DNA from: Chitinophagaceae bacterium
Lineage (GTDB): Bacteria; Bacteroidota; Bacteroidia; Chitinophagales; Chitinophagaceae
Reading direction: 5' to 3'
Length of the DNA stretch: 64,000 nucleotides
Assembly (NCBI GenBank): GCA_023957155.1
Contig: JAMLHK010000007.1
Location: 62,001-126,000 of the forward strand
Shown here: positions 25,574 to 33,643 of the stretch, piece by piece
Numbering within the stretch: position 1 is the first letter of the stretch
How the letters are laid out: each line of letters begins with the position of its first letter
The notes under the pieces: model-generated
What the model was told of the DNA's origin: nothing
What the model saw: only the letters and a program-made list of their open reading frames with translations
Database searches by the model: none
Program-made: the position numbers and the translations under genes

Positions 25574-26440
25574 CTAAAGGCTTATCAGATTATAGAAACG
25601 GGCAGCATTGGTGTGATACACTTTTTCCGCATCTTCATTATTCAACAACGTATCTATGATCCCGGTATATCTTTCCCAGTGCATAGCGTAGCTGCCGGCA
25701 AGCGTAGACACCGGCCAGTCTCCGCCCAAAAAGCAACGGTCTGTACCAAATACCTCCAACGCGTAACTGATATAAGGAGAGATATCATCCGCCGTCCATG
25801 CAACAGGATCTCCGGAAGCTGTTCCCAATCCTGATATTTTAGCATATACGTTCCCGTTAGCCACTATCTCTTTTATCAACTCTCCCCATTTTCCAAAGCG
25901 GTGGCCCGCTTTTATGGGAGGCTGATTCAAATGATCCAGCACCATCCGCAGCGAAGGTATTTTTTCAGAAACCCTGATAGCGGTGCCGAGATGATCGTTA
26001 TTAATACCCACTATGTCGTAAGGGATATGATAGGATGCCAGTATTTCCAGGCTATCAAGTACATTTTCCTGCAGCAGCCACCCGGGATCGGGCTCGTTGT
26101 GTATCAGGTGCCTGACACCTTTAAAATAAGGTTCTTTCAGAAATCTTTCCTCCAGCAGCCGCTGCGTTTTCCCGGGATCAGTCAACGGCAGCCAGCCTAC
26201 TACTCCCGCAATTTCATGATTGTTGCGTGCCGCCTCAAGCATCAGCTCCGTATCCTCCGGGTTATTGGCAGCCTGCACCAGTACTCCCGAAGCAACCGGG
26301 GTAGCAGCCATTTGGGGCAGCAGCTCATCCGGCAGGTAAGTACGATTTAAAATGCTGGTATCTCCATCCAGCCATTCGTATCTTACCTTTTCAAGATCCC
26401 AGATATGGATGTGGGTATCAATAATATTGTTTTTCACCAT
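25574..26440 (-). CDS. Amidohydrolase, L-fuconolactonase-like
   Basis: A 288-residue TIM-barrel hydrolase of the amidohydrolase_2 group, which includes L-fucono-1,5-lactonase and L-rhamnono-gamma-lactonase. The metal-binding start IIDTHIHIWDLEKVRYEWL, the conserved GWLPLTDP, FKGVRHLIHNEPDPGWLL, MVLDHLNQPP and FLGGDWPVSTLAGSY are all present. I start at 26440 (MVKNNIIDTHIHIW) instead of the ATG at 26464, which would overlap the upstream gene by 8 bp. Opening a sugar lactone fits oxidation by the Gfo/Idh enzyme in the same operon. The substrate is inferred from the fucosidase. Confidence 0.88.
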   Translation of the reverse strand: MVKNNIIDTHIHIWDLEKVRYEWLDGDTSILNRTYLPDELLPQMAATPVASGVLVQAANNPEDTELMLEAARNNHEIAGVVGWLPLTDPGKTQRLLEERFLKEPYFKGVRHLIHNEPDPGWLLQENVLDSLEILASYHIPYDIVGINNDHLGTAIRVSEKIPSLRMVLDHLNQPPIKAGHRFGKWGELIKEIVANGNVYAKISGLGTASGDPVAWTADDISPYISYALEVFGTDRCFLGGDWPVSTLAGSYAMHWERYTGIIDTLLNNEDAEKVYHTNAARFYNLISL

Positions 26441-26456
26441 CGTTATTTTAAAAATA

Positions 26457-27614
26457 TTATACAAGCACCTGCTTTAATGACCCCCTATACAGCAGGTTGA
26501 TCTCGTCAAGTACGGATTGAGCGTTGCCGCCGTATTGCAGGTATTGCTGAAGCGGCAGCCCTGCCCTGTCCTGGAAACGCAGGTACCCGTTATAACGGGG
26601 ACGCACATACGCCCTGTCCAGGGCAGGCAATGTATTGATAAAGTACCCGGCAGTATAACGGTTCACATGTTCATCTTCCCAGGCAAGCCTGTGTCCTGGT
26701 TGTCCGCCCGTTTCTGTATATAGTGTCGCCTGTATTCCGGGAGATACTATCCACTCCACGAATTGCACGGCTTCTGCAGGATGGGAGGAAGCGGCGGATA
26801 CGGCGATACCCGTGCCACCCAGCGTGCTGCAGAGTTTATGTTCTCCTATGCTTACCAGATCTGTATAGTGCAGCAGGTGCAACGCATATCCTTTCCTGGA
26901 ATAATTAGAGTACCCGTATGCAAACGGACAATACCAGTAATCGTTTGTACCACTCATCATTTCCGCCACTGCAATAGGGTTGCGGGTAAACATCTTTTTA
27001 TCCACCCTGCTCCATAATTCACTCATCCGCTGTAAAGCCAGCCTGCCGGTATTGCTGTCTATTACTTCTTCCCGGCTGGCAAAAGGTGTTTTACCTGCTG
27101 CTATACAGAACATATAAAAATTCATCAGCAGGTCTATAGGAATACCCGGTACGGCTATTTTTCCTTTTTCCGCCAGTGCGATCACTTCATCCCAGCCTGC
27201 GGGCAAACCTGTATTATTTTTTTCCAGCAGGTCTTTTCTATAGCTGGCAACGGGGGTGGCGGCATCAATCGCTAAAGCCCACTGGTGCCCATCGTACTGA
27301 TAGCTTTGGTGCGAAAAGCCGACCGTATGCCTCAATTGATCCTCCAGGTAGGCTGCGGAAACATGCTGATCCAGCGGCAGCACACATTTTGCAGCGGCAG
27401 CACAACCCACCCAGGGATGATCAATGATCAGCAGGTCATAGTCGTGCACCAGTTGCTCTATGGGAAAATCCGCAAACTCCTGGAGGGTTCTTTTCGTCCA
27501 GGTGATATTGATCTGCGGGTGCAGCTCAGCGTAACGTTGGGCGCAGGCAACCAATGGCGTATAACCGCGGCTGTGACCCCAGGTAATACCTTTCAGCTCA
27601 ATCTTCTCCGACAT
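26457..27614 (-). CDS. Solute-binding-protein-like (SBP type 1) protein lacking a signal peptide
   Basis: A 385-residue protein with the fold of ABC-transporter sugar-binding proteins: WGHSRGYTPLVACAQRYAEL, the hinge segment GLPAGWDEVIALAEKGK, SGTNDYWYCPFAYGYSNYS and SSHPAEAVQFVEWIVSP. Unusually, it has no signal peptide or lipobox: the protein begins MSEKIELKGITWGH and the first 60 residues have no hydrophobic stretch. No permease or ATPase genes of an ABC importer are near. The start at 27614 leaves 1 bp to the MaoC stop; the in-frame extension to 27653 lies inside maoC. It may be a cytoplasmic ligand-binding or sensing protein of the pathway. Confidence 0.82.
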   Translation of the reverse strand: MSEKIELKGITWGHSRGYTPLVACAQRYAELHPQINITWTKRTLQEFADFPIEQLVHDYDLLIIDHPWVGCAAAAKCVLPLDQHVSAAYLEDQLRHTVGFSHQSYQYDGHQWALAIDAATPVASYRKDLLEKNNTGLPAGWDEVIALAEKGKIAVPGIPIDLLMNFYMFCIAAGKTPFASREEVIDSNTGRLALQRMSELWSRVDKKMFTRNPIAVAEMMSGTNDYWYCPFAYGYSNYSRKGYALHLLHYTDLVSIGEHKLCSTLGGTGIAVSAASSHPAEAVQFVEWIVSPGIQATLYTETGGQPGHRLAWEDEHVNRYTAGYFINTLPALDRAYVRPRYNGYLRFQDRAGLPLQQYLQYGGNAQSVLDEINLLYRGSLKQVLV

Positions 27615-27615
27615 C

Positions 27616-28059
27616 TTACGCGTTTTTAAGTTGTGCCAGCAAAATATGTTCACAAACCATTACACATTCCTGCTTTTGATTGAATACTTCCACCAGCTCG
27701 GTAACCAGGCCCATGCCCGGTTTTTTATATGACTTTTTTTCTTTTATGGTAATTTTTACGTTTATGGTATCTCCTATAAAAACAGGTTTTATAAATCGCA
27801 GGCGGTCGTATCCATAGCTGAAAGCCACTTCGTTGATCAGGGAAGCCGTCATGCCAACCGCCACGCTGAAGATGAGCGTACCGTGAGCTATACGTTCCTT
27901 AAAGGGCTGCGTTTTGCACCACTCCGCATCCATATGATGCGGGAAAAAGTCGCCGGTTTGGCCGGCATGCATAACAATATCCGTTTCGGTTATGGTACGA
28001 CCGATCGTTTCACGGGTGTTGCCCTCAGTATAATCTTCAAAATATATTTTGGTAAACAT
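27616..28059 (-). CDS. MaoC-family dehydratase/hydratase
   Basis: A 147-residue hot-dog-fold protein of the MaoC/R-specific enoyl-CoA hydratase family. The active-site segment is [14 protein letters not shown], with the catalytic Asp and His kept but the usual Asn position occupied by Phe. The start resembles YFEDYTEGN and the [14 protein letters not shown] segment is also conserved. Such enzymes hydrate or dehydrate CoA- or ACP-bound acyl groups. It lies 24 bp after one CaiB/BaiF gene and 1 bp before the solute-binding-like gene, so it very probably acts on a CoA ester made by those transferases. Confidence 0.9.
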   Translation of the reverse strand: MFTKIYFEDYTEGNTRETIGRTITETDIVMHAGQTGDFFPHHMDAEWCKTQPFKERIAHGTLIFSVAVGMTASLINEVAFSYGYDRLRFIKPVFIGDTINVKITIKEKKSYKKPGMGLVTELVEVFNQKQECVMVCEHILLAQLKNA

Positions 28060-28083
28060 AGGAATTTGAAATTTGAGATATGA

Positions 28084-29229
28084 CTATAATCCAAACTCTT
28101 TTGCAATTTTTTCATTGTGCTCTCCCAGCAAAGGAGCTCCTCTTTGAGAGGTGAGCATATTTCCATCCACTCTTACCGGGCAGCGTGTGGTTTTTATTTT
28201 TACCTTGTCCGACACTACCCATTGCTCCATCTCCAGGAGCTTGTATCCCTCGCTGGCCAGCAGATCATCGTAGTCATATACATCGGCACACCATATATCC
28301 GCGGGCTCCAGCACAGACAGCCAGACAGCGGTTGCTTTTTGCATAAAAACTCCCTGCAAAACGCCTTTGATCTTATCTCTTTTCGCAAACCAGTCTTCAG
28401 ATTTTGTGTACCCGCTTAAGGCATCCGTACCCATCAGCTCTCCCAGCTTCGCAACAGGCGCCATGGCTATAGCAATGTAGCCGTCTGCCGTTTTATATAT
28501 TCCATAAGGCGCGGCTATATAAGCATGTGCGCCGTTAACTGCGCTTCGCAACGGCATATCATTACCATCATTGAAAAAACAGGTAAGTACTTCAAACTGA
28601 AAATCCAGGAGGCTTTCCAGCATGCTCACCTGTATCAATGCTCCTTCGCCGGTATGTAACAGCTGTAATAAAGCTGCCAATATGCCCTGTGATAAATGTG
28701 TTCCGGCAATAATATCAGCTACAGCCACGCCCATAGGTACAGGCGGATGACCGGCATTCCCGGTAAGGTATGTAATGCCCGATACAGACTGAAGCAACAG
28801 ATCCTGCCCCGGGAGGTGTTTCCATTCTCCCTCCTGCCCATACCCGCTGATCTCCCCGTAAACAATGGAAGGGTTGATCTCTTTTACCCGCTCATAATCC
28901 AACCCGATGCGCTCCATTACACCCGGGCGAAAATTATGTAGCATAACGTCTGCTTTTGCTATCAGTTTTTTAACCGACCTTAGCGATACTTCATCTTTTA
29001 TATCTGCCGCAAAGCTTTCTTTATTGCGGTTGATCGCGTGGAATATGGTTGACTCACCTCCCGGAAGCTTTACATCCGACACATACAGCATACGGCAGAT
29101 ATCCCCTGTGCCCGGACGTTCAATTTTAATAACCCGGGCGCCCATATCGGCCATCCGCAGACCCGCGCTTGGCCCGGAAAGGAACTGGCTGAAATCCAAA
29201 ACCAAAATATCTTCCAAAAGCGTATTCAT
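28084..29229 (-). CDS. CaiB/BaiF-family CoA-transferase, copy B
   Basis: A 381-residue family III CoA-transferase (formyl-CoA/succinyl-CoA:carboxylate type), which moves CoA from an acyl donor to a carboxylate acceptor through an aspartyl intermediate. Landmarks are VLDFSQFLSGPSAGLRMADM, GARVIKIERPGTGD, LHNFRPGVMERIGLDY, YGEISGYGQEGEW and the catalytic-Asp region GVAVADIIAG. It is a clear paralogue of the next gene upstream, 3 bp away, and both match the family length. The two may form a heteromer or act on successive substrates. Substrate unknown. Confidence 0.93.
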   Translation of the reverse strand: MNTLLEDILVLDFSQFLSGPSAGLRMADMGARVIKIERPGTGDICRMLYVSDVKLPGGESTIFHAINRNKESFAADIKDEVSLRSVKKLIAKADVMLHNFRPGVMERIGLDYERVKEINPSIVYGEISGYGQEGEWKHLPGQDLLLQSVSGITYLTGNAGHPPVPMGVAVADIIAGTHLSQGILAALLQLLHTGEGALIQVSMLESLLDFQFEVLTCFFNDGNDMPLRSAVNGAHAYIAAPYGIYKTADGYIAIAMAPVAKLGELMGTDALSGYTKSEDWFAKRDKIKGVLQGVFMQKATAVWLSVLEPADIWCADVYDYDDLLASEGYKLLEMEQWVVSDKVKIKTTRCPVRVDGNMLTSQRGAPLLGEHNEKIAKEFGL

Positions 29230-29232
29230 ATA

Positions 29233-30369
29233 TCAGGCTAATGAAGCTTTAATGTTTGCATTGTTTTCTCCTATGGAGGGAGCAGGTTTATTCGACTTCA
29301 GCAATTGTTTGTTGATACGAACCGGACAGCGGGTAGTTACAAAACTTTGATCCTTAGCCAGCATGATCTCCTGTTCCATTTCAAGTATTTTATATCCTTC
29401 AGCAGCCCTCATTTCTTTCCAGCTTAATACGGGCATTATCCACAAGTCCAGTGCTTCCGCTTTTTGCAGCCAGTACTGATTGGTGCCTGTTAAAAGATGC
29501 CTGGCAATGATCTCTTTAATTTCATCCCTTTTTGAAAAGCTATCTTCTTCGCTATACACACGCAATGCTTCACATTGTAATGCTTTATTAAGCTCGTTCA
29601 AAGGCATCATGGCTATCGCTATATAGCCATCGGCTGTCCCGTAAATGCCATAAGGAGCACTCAACAGCGAATTGGCATTATTGAATCGTGCCCGCTGAGG
29701 AACTTTCTTACTTTGGAAATAAGTGGTAAAGAACTCAAACTGGAAATCAATAAGCGATTCCATAAGGCTTAACTGAAGCAACGTGCCATGGCCTGTTTTC
29801 TTTGCTTTTATTAAAGCAGCAATTATGAATTGCACTGCCTGGTTGCCGCACAAATAATCTCCGATCGACAATCCGCATGGCATCGGGGCGTCGTCATAGC
29901 TGCCTGTAGTATAGGCCAGCCCCGAAAGCGATTGTACCAGCAGGTCCTGTCCCGGCTTATTTTTCCAGGGGCCTTTTTCACCGTATCCGGAAATCTGCGT
30001 ATAAACAATGGAAGCATTCATTTGCTTAACATCTTCGTAACCCAACCCTTTTCTTTCCATCACGCCCGGTCTGAAGTTATGTGTTATGACGTGAGCCCTT
30101 GCAACCAGCTTCCTTAGCCACTGCATATCCCCTTCGTTATTCAGATCAACCGCAAAGCTTTCCTTATTCCGGTTAATGGTATGAAACAGTAAAGAGCTCT
30201 CATCCACCCACAGGTTTTTAATGACCAGTCTCCTGCCTGCTTCCCCTTTTTCGGGATGTTCAATTTTAATCACGCGGGCGCCCAGATCGGCTAACCGTAA
30301 ACCTGCGCAAGGACCTGACAGGTACTGGCTGAACTCCAGAGCAACAATGCCTTTTAATGGTAACTGCAT
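29233..30369 (-). CDS. CaiB/BaiF-family CoA-transferase, copy A
   Basis: A 378-residue family III CoA-transferase, the first of two tandem copies. It has the same landmarks: VALEFSQYLSGPCAGLRLAD, GARVIKIEHPEKGEAGRR, THNFRPGVMERKGLGY, YTQISGYGEKGPW and the Asp-bearing GLSIGDYLCG. The two copies share most motif positions but differ around the active-site segment (IGDYLCG here, VADIIAG in copy B), so they have probably diverged in substrate. It follows the mutarotase gene by 34 bp. Pairing such enzymes with a deoxyhexose operon is unusual. Confidence 0.93.
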   Translation of the reverse strand: MQLPLKGIVALEFSQYLSGPCAGLRLADLGARVIKIEHPEKGEAGRRLVIKNLWVDESSLLFHTINRNKESFAVDLNNEGDMQWLRKLVARAHVITHNFRPGVMERKGLGYEDVKQMNASIVYTQISGYGEKGPWKNKPGQDLLVQSLSGLAYTTGSYDDAPMPCGLSIGDYLCGNQAVQFIIAALIKAKKTGHGTLLQLSLMESLIDFQFEFFTTYFQSKKVPQRARFNNANSLLSAPYGIYGTADGYIAIAMMPLNELNKALQCEALRVYSEEDSFSKRDEIKEIIARHLLTGTNQYWLQKAEALDLWIMPVLSWKEMRAAEGYKILEMEQEIMLAKDQSFVTTRCPVRINKQLLKSNKPAPSIGENNANIKASLA

Positions 30370-30403
30370 ACCTTAAGTCATTTAAAAATGCGGGATTAAT
30401 AGA

Positions 30404-30733
30404 TCAATCGTGGTGGAAGATCTCCTCCATATCTGCCCACCATTCGTCTTCCCTTCTTGATAGCAAGGGTTTCATACAGGGTTTGCATACCGCCCACCAT
30501 CGAAGCGTGGATGGGTCTGCCGCCATCTTCCTCATATCCGCTTCATAATCATTTCCGGTATACTCAAAATAGCTGAACAGCAAATGATCTTTCAGGTAAA
30601 TGGAATAATTACGGATGTTGCAATCACTTATAGTCTTCAATACCTCCGGCCAAGCCTCAGCATGAAGTCTTTTGTATTCTTCCATTCTCCCAGGCATCAG
30701 CTCTATTACCGCTCCATATCTTTTTTTCTGCAT
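30404..30733 (-). CDS. L-rhamnose/L-fucose mutarotase-type protein (RhaM family)
   Basis: A 109-residue ferredoxin-like protein of the RhaM family, which interconverts the anomers of L-rhamnose; relatives work on other 6-deoxyhexoses. The catalytic His and preceding region are in EYKRLHAEAWPEV, and the double Trp and basic segment are in STLRWWAVCKPCMKP. The C-terminal WWADMEEIFHHD is also typical. The gene follows the fucosidase gene by 58 bp. A mutarotase here supports intracellular sugar as the substrate of the following enzymes. Whether it prefers fucose or rhamnose cannot be told from sequence. Confidence 0.92.
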   Translation of the reverse strand: MQKKRYGAVIELMPGRMEEYKRLHAEAWPEVLKTISDCNIRNYSIYLKDHLLFSYFEYTGNDYEADMRKMAADPSTLRWWAVCKPCMKPLLSRREDEWWADMEEIFHHD

Positions 30734-30791
30734 CGGGCTGCATTTTTAGTTAGATAATCAAAATTCGCACGATTTAATACGATCCATAACA

Positions 30792-31880
30792 TCATTGAAT
30801 ACCCGCGTTTTTTTTAAGGGCAAGCAATGCCTTTACATGCATCTCAGGTATCACTCCTCTTTTATCGGGAGGTACATTCAGGAGAAGGTTGGCTCCTCTC
30901 TGTGTTACGGAAAGATACTGGTTCAGCAGGGCCTCCTCAGAACGCGGGGTATCTCCATCCACGTAAAACCATTCTTTCCCTATCGGGTCGCAAACTTCCC
31001 CGGGCATGTAGTAGGTCTCTCCTTCTATTTCCCTCCATTTGTTATGTCCTCCATCCTTCGGCAAATTCCTTTCAATGGCAATAATATCAGAAGGCCAGGC
31101 ATAAGGTACATTGTAATTTTCACCACTGCTTATACCGCTGTTCATCATGATCACACAATGGGGTTGCAGCTTTGCAATATACTGGTATAAATACGTGCGG
31201 TATCCGCGGCCTAATACCCCCGGGATATCTATCCACATTTCCGCTATATCTCCATACTGTGTCAGCAGCTCCGTTACCTGAGCGGTCTGAAAAGTCTGGT
31301 ACATAGAGGAAGTAAAAGGAGCTGTTTCACCGGGTTTCCCGGGAAAGCTGTTCATCACCGGATTCCATTTTACATCGGTGGGTGTTTGACTTCCGAACCT
31401 GTGATGATTGTCCCATGAACAATAATAGAACCCCGGTTTAATACCATATTTACGGCAGGCTTTTACAAAGGCGTCTACCACATCTGTTGTATTGCCACTA
31501 TTGGCCACCGTATAGTCTGTGTGTTTGCTGGGCCACAGGCAATGCCCCGCTACATGCTTGGTGGTGAGCACCGCATATTTCATACCAGCCTCTTTTGCTA
31601 CCGATATCCATTGGTCTACATCCAGCTTATCCGGCGAGTATACAGCAGCAGCATCCATGCCACCGGGCAACTCCTTTCCTACAAAGGTGCTCATGCCAAA
31701 ATGAATGAACATCCCGTACCGCATTGCCTCCCACTCCTTCAACCTCTTAAGGCTTAGTCGCTGGGCGCCCTTGCTTTTGCTCACGGCAGCCGTAGCGGTT
31801 GTAAAGCTCCCCGCAATGGCAGCACTTCCTGCAGTCATTGCCATTCCGGTAATAAAGCTTCGTCTTGATCTGTTTGTCAT
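30792..31880 (-). CDS. GH29 alpha-L-fucosidase, exported
   Basis: A 362-residue glycoside hydrolase family 29 enzyme, which releases L-fucose from glycans. It has a Tat-like leader (RSRRSFITG, then a hydrophobic stretch to about residue 32), so it acts in the periplasm. Family landmarks are EWEAMRYGMFIHFGMSTFVG, KYAVLTTKHVAGHCLWPSKH, GFYYCSWDNHH and EMWIDIPG, where Asp218 is the expected nucleophile. A C-terminal jelly roll is absent, so only the catalytic barrel is present. This is the first gene of the nine-gene operon and, together with RhaT and the mutarotase, points to L-fucose as its substrate sugar. Confidence 0.93.
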   Translation of the reverse strand: MTNRSRRSFITGMAMTAGSAAIAGSFTTATAAVSKSKGAQRLSLKRLKEWEAMRYGMFIHFGMSTFVGKELPGGMDAAAVYSPDKLDVDQWISVAKEAGMKYAVLTTKHVAGHCLWPSKHTDYTVANSGNTTDVVDAFVKACRKYGIKPGFYYCSWDNHHRFGSQTPTDVKWNPVMNSFPGKPGETAPFTSSMYQTFQTAQVTELLTQYGDIAEMWIDIPGVLGRGYRTYLYQYIAKLQPHCVIMMNSGISSGENYNVPYAWPSDIIAIERNLPKDGGHNKWREIEGETYYMPGEVCDPIGKEWFYVDGDTPRSEEALLNQYLSVTQRGANLLLNVPPDKRGVIPEMHVKALLALKKNAGIQ

Positions 31881-31917
31881 GGCAGTATATTTTATTTTTT
31901 TATATCAGCTACCATTA

Positions 31918-31925
31918 CAAACATA
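31918..31925 (-). promoter_or_regulatory. Candidate -7 promoter element of the fucosidase operon
   Basis: The minus strand reads TATGTTTG, an exact TAnnTTTG match, 37 bp upstream of the fucosidase ATG. A TTTTTTTG run upstream is too close to be a standard -33 element. The candidate operator at 31966-31988 starts about 40 bp further upstream, where an activator would bind. Confidence 0.45.
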
Positions 31926-31965
31926 GCCTGTACACAAAAAAATTCAGTTGCACATTTTATTAGGT

Positions 31966-31988
31966 TTATAAAGTATTTTAACATATTT
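31966..31988. promoter_or_regulatory. Candidate operator shared with the AraC gene, site 2
   Basis: A 23-bp match (20 identical) to 22378-22400, with the core TATAAAGTATTTTA. It is 86 bp upstream of the fucosidase ATG and about 40 bp upstream of the candidate -7 element, a position that suits activation by the AraC regulator encoded at the other end of the locus. Confidence 0.35.
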
Positions 31989-32524
31989 GGATATCTTTCC
32001 TGAATTCATTTGCGCTGAGACTGATATAAAACTTAAGCTGATCATTAGAAGCTCCTATTTTAGAAGAAATAAAAATAACTTACAGATCTTAATTCTATTT
32101 CAGACAATGCCAAACGCAGGCTTTAATACCACTGGGGGAAGACTTGGCACGTCACGCTATTATGACAATTCAATTCACTAAAATAGTAGTAGTAGATGGG
32201 ATGGCAGGAGTGAACATCAAAATAATTAATGCAACTGATTCAAATTTTGTAATGAAGCAATATGATATGGGGAAAGACAGCGTATCCATCTTTCAATCTA
32301 TTTATAATTAAATAGAAATAAGAATACAAATGTTTATTTTGATCCAATCATAAAAGCTAAGCTAACTGGTATTCCGCTTTCAGGTAGGTATGCCACACAG
32401 ATAAAAAAAGTTGGGTAAATAAAATCCTGTATGCAGAATCATTATTTTATAACGATAATTTTTAATTATTTTAACCAGCTCTTTCACATGCTTATTACTT
32501 CATCTCTTTTTGTGCAAATGACAT
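31989..32524. other. Non-coding spacer with a possible decayed coding fragment
   Basis: About 540 bp between the fucosidase operon and the tRNA terminator, without a supported gene. Two short overlapping plus-strand frames meet near 32162: one ends GRLGTSRYYDNSIH, and the next, shifted by one frame, continues FTKIVVVDGMAGVNIKI to 32311. This looks like one protein segment split by a frameshift, but I do not recognise the family. Confidence 0.35.
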
Positions 32525-32552
32525 AAAAAAAGAGTTACGAAAATCGTAACTC
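32525..32552 (-). terminator. Rho-independent terminator of tRNA-Lys
   Basis: On the minus strand a perfect 9-bp hairpin GAGTTACGA/TCGTAACTC with a TTT loop is followed by seven T. It begins 12 bp past the tRNA 3' end, so it closes the tRNA transcript. Confidence 0.88.
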
Positions 32553-32564
32553 CATGATTATTAG

Positions 32565-32637
<73 letters not shown>

Positions 32638-32644
32638 AGGGTGG

Positions 32645-32652
32645 CAAAAGTA
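32645..32652 (-). promoter_or_regulatory. -7 promoter element of tRNA-Lys
   Basis: The minus strand reads TACTTTTG, an exact TAnnTTTG match, 7 bp upstream of the mature tRNA 5' end. No clear -33 element is recognisable, but the placement is what a tRNA promoter would need. Confidence 0.55.
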
Positions 32653-32775
32653 TTAAATTCCTTTTATATTCTATCCATTGACTTCCACAAATCAAAACAA
32701 AAATATAGTACCCTGTACATATCCTTACCGGCATACTTTCTTATCCGTTTTTCTTTGCTAAATTGCAACTGATAT

Positions 32776-33642
32776 ATGTCTGCCGCATCCACCACCGTAA
32801 AAATAGTTGAATGCCCGCGCGATGCCATGCAGGGTTGGAGCCATTTTATCCCGACAAAACAAAAAATTGAGTATATCAATGTCTTGCTGAAAGTTGGATT
32901 TGATACCCTTGATTTCGGCAGTTTTGTTTCGCCGAAGGCGATTCCCCAAATGGCTGATACCCATGAGGTGATCAAACAATTGGATACTTCCGGAACCAGC
33001 ACCAAACTGTTAGCTATTGTTGTTAATGAGCGGGGAGCAAAAGAAGCCCTGCAATACGATACCATCAACTGCCTCGGCTTCCCTTTTTCTGTTTCCGAGA
33101 CTTTTCAGTTGCGGAATGCCAACAGCACAATAAAGGAATCGTTATACCGGGTTGAAGCCATACAGGCACTTTGTGCTGTGCATCAAAAGCAGCTGGTCAT
33201 TTACCTCTCCATGGGATTTGGTAATCCTTACGGAGATCCGTATAGTGAAGAAACGGTTTACCACTGGACAAACATCATGCAGCAGGCAGGCATCACCGTT
33301 ATATCTTTATCCGATACGGTAGGTCTGGCCACTCCGGAACAGGTAAACCGCATTACCGCACATCTGGTCAACAGCTTTCCCGGCATGGAGATCGGTGTTC
33401 ACCTGCATTCTGCTCCGGCTCAACAAATACCCAAGATTGATGCAGCATTCAACGCCGGTTGTCGCCGGTTTGACGGTGCTTTACTGGGTATCGGTGGCTG
33501 CCCTATGGCTGACGATGAACTGACAGGCAATATAGATACGGAACAACTGATTGCCTATTTTTCGAAATCAGGGTACTGCACCCAGATCAATACCGAAGCG
33601 CTGCAGCAAAGCATAGGGATAGCCAAAACTATATTTATATAA
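32776..33642 (+). CDS. Hydroxymethylglutaryl-CoA lyase
   Basis: A 288-residue TIM-barrel lyase of the HMGL-like group, which cleaves HMG-CoA to acetyl-CoA and acetoacetate in leucine breakdown. The start VKIVECPRDAMQGW corresponds to the usual EVGPRDGLQ metal and substrate site, then come LDFGSFVSPKAIPQMADTHE, SLSDTVGLATPEQV, the metal-binding HLH in IGVHLHSAP and the catalytic-Cys loop GIGGCPMADDELTGN. All essential landmarks are present. It is divergent from the tRNA and not in the fucosidase operon. GSCFA follows 1 bp after its stop. The exact acyl-CoA substrate may differ. Confidence 0.9.
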   Translation: MSAASTTVKIVECPRDAMQGWSHFIPTKQKIEYINVLLKVGFDTLDFGSFVSPKAIPQMADTHEVIKQLDTSGTSTKLLAIVVNERGAKEALQYDTINCLGFPFSVSETFQLRNANSTIKESLYRVEAIQALCAVHQKQLVIYLSMGFGNPYGDPYSEETVYHWTNIMQQAGITVISLSDTVGLATPEQVNRITAHLVNSFPGMEIGVHLHSAPAQQIPKIDAAFNAGCRRFDGALLGIGGCPMADDELTGNIDTEQLIAYFSKSGYCTQINTEALQQSIGIAKTIFI

Positions 33643-33643
33643 A

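Noticed and set aside
26457-27614. Complete ABC sugar importer
   Set aside because: The binding-protein-like gene has no export signal and there are no permease or ATPase genes nearby; RhaT is the only importer in the operon.
32776-33642. HMG-CoA lyase as a member of the fucosidase CoA pathway
   Set aside because: It is on the opposite strand, separated by a tRNA with its own promoter and terminator, and paired with GSCFA. It matches the leucine-degradation enzyme, so a link is not supported.
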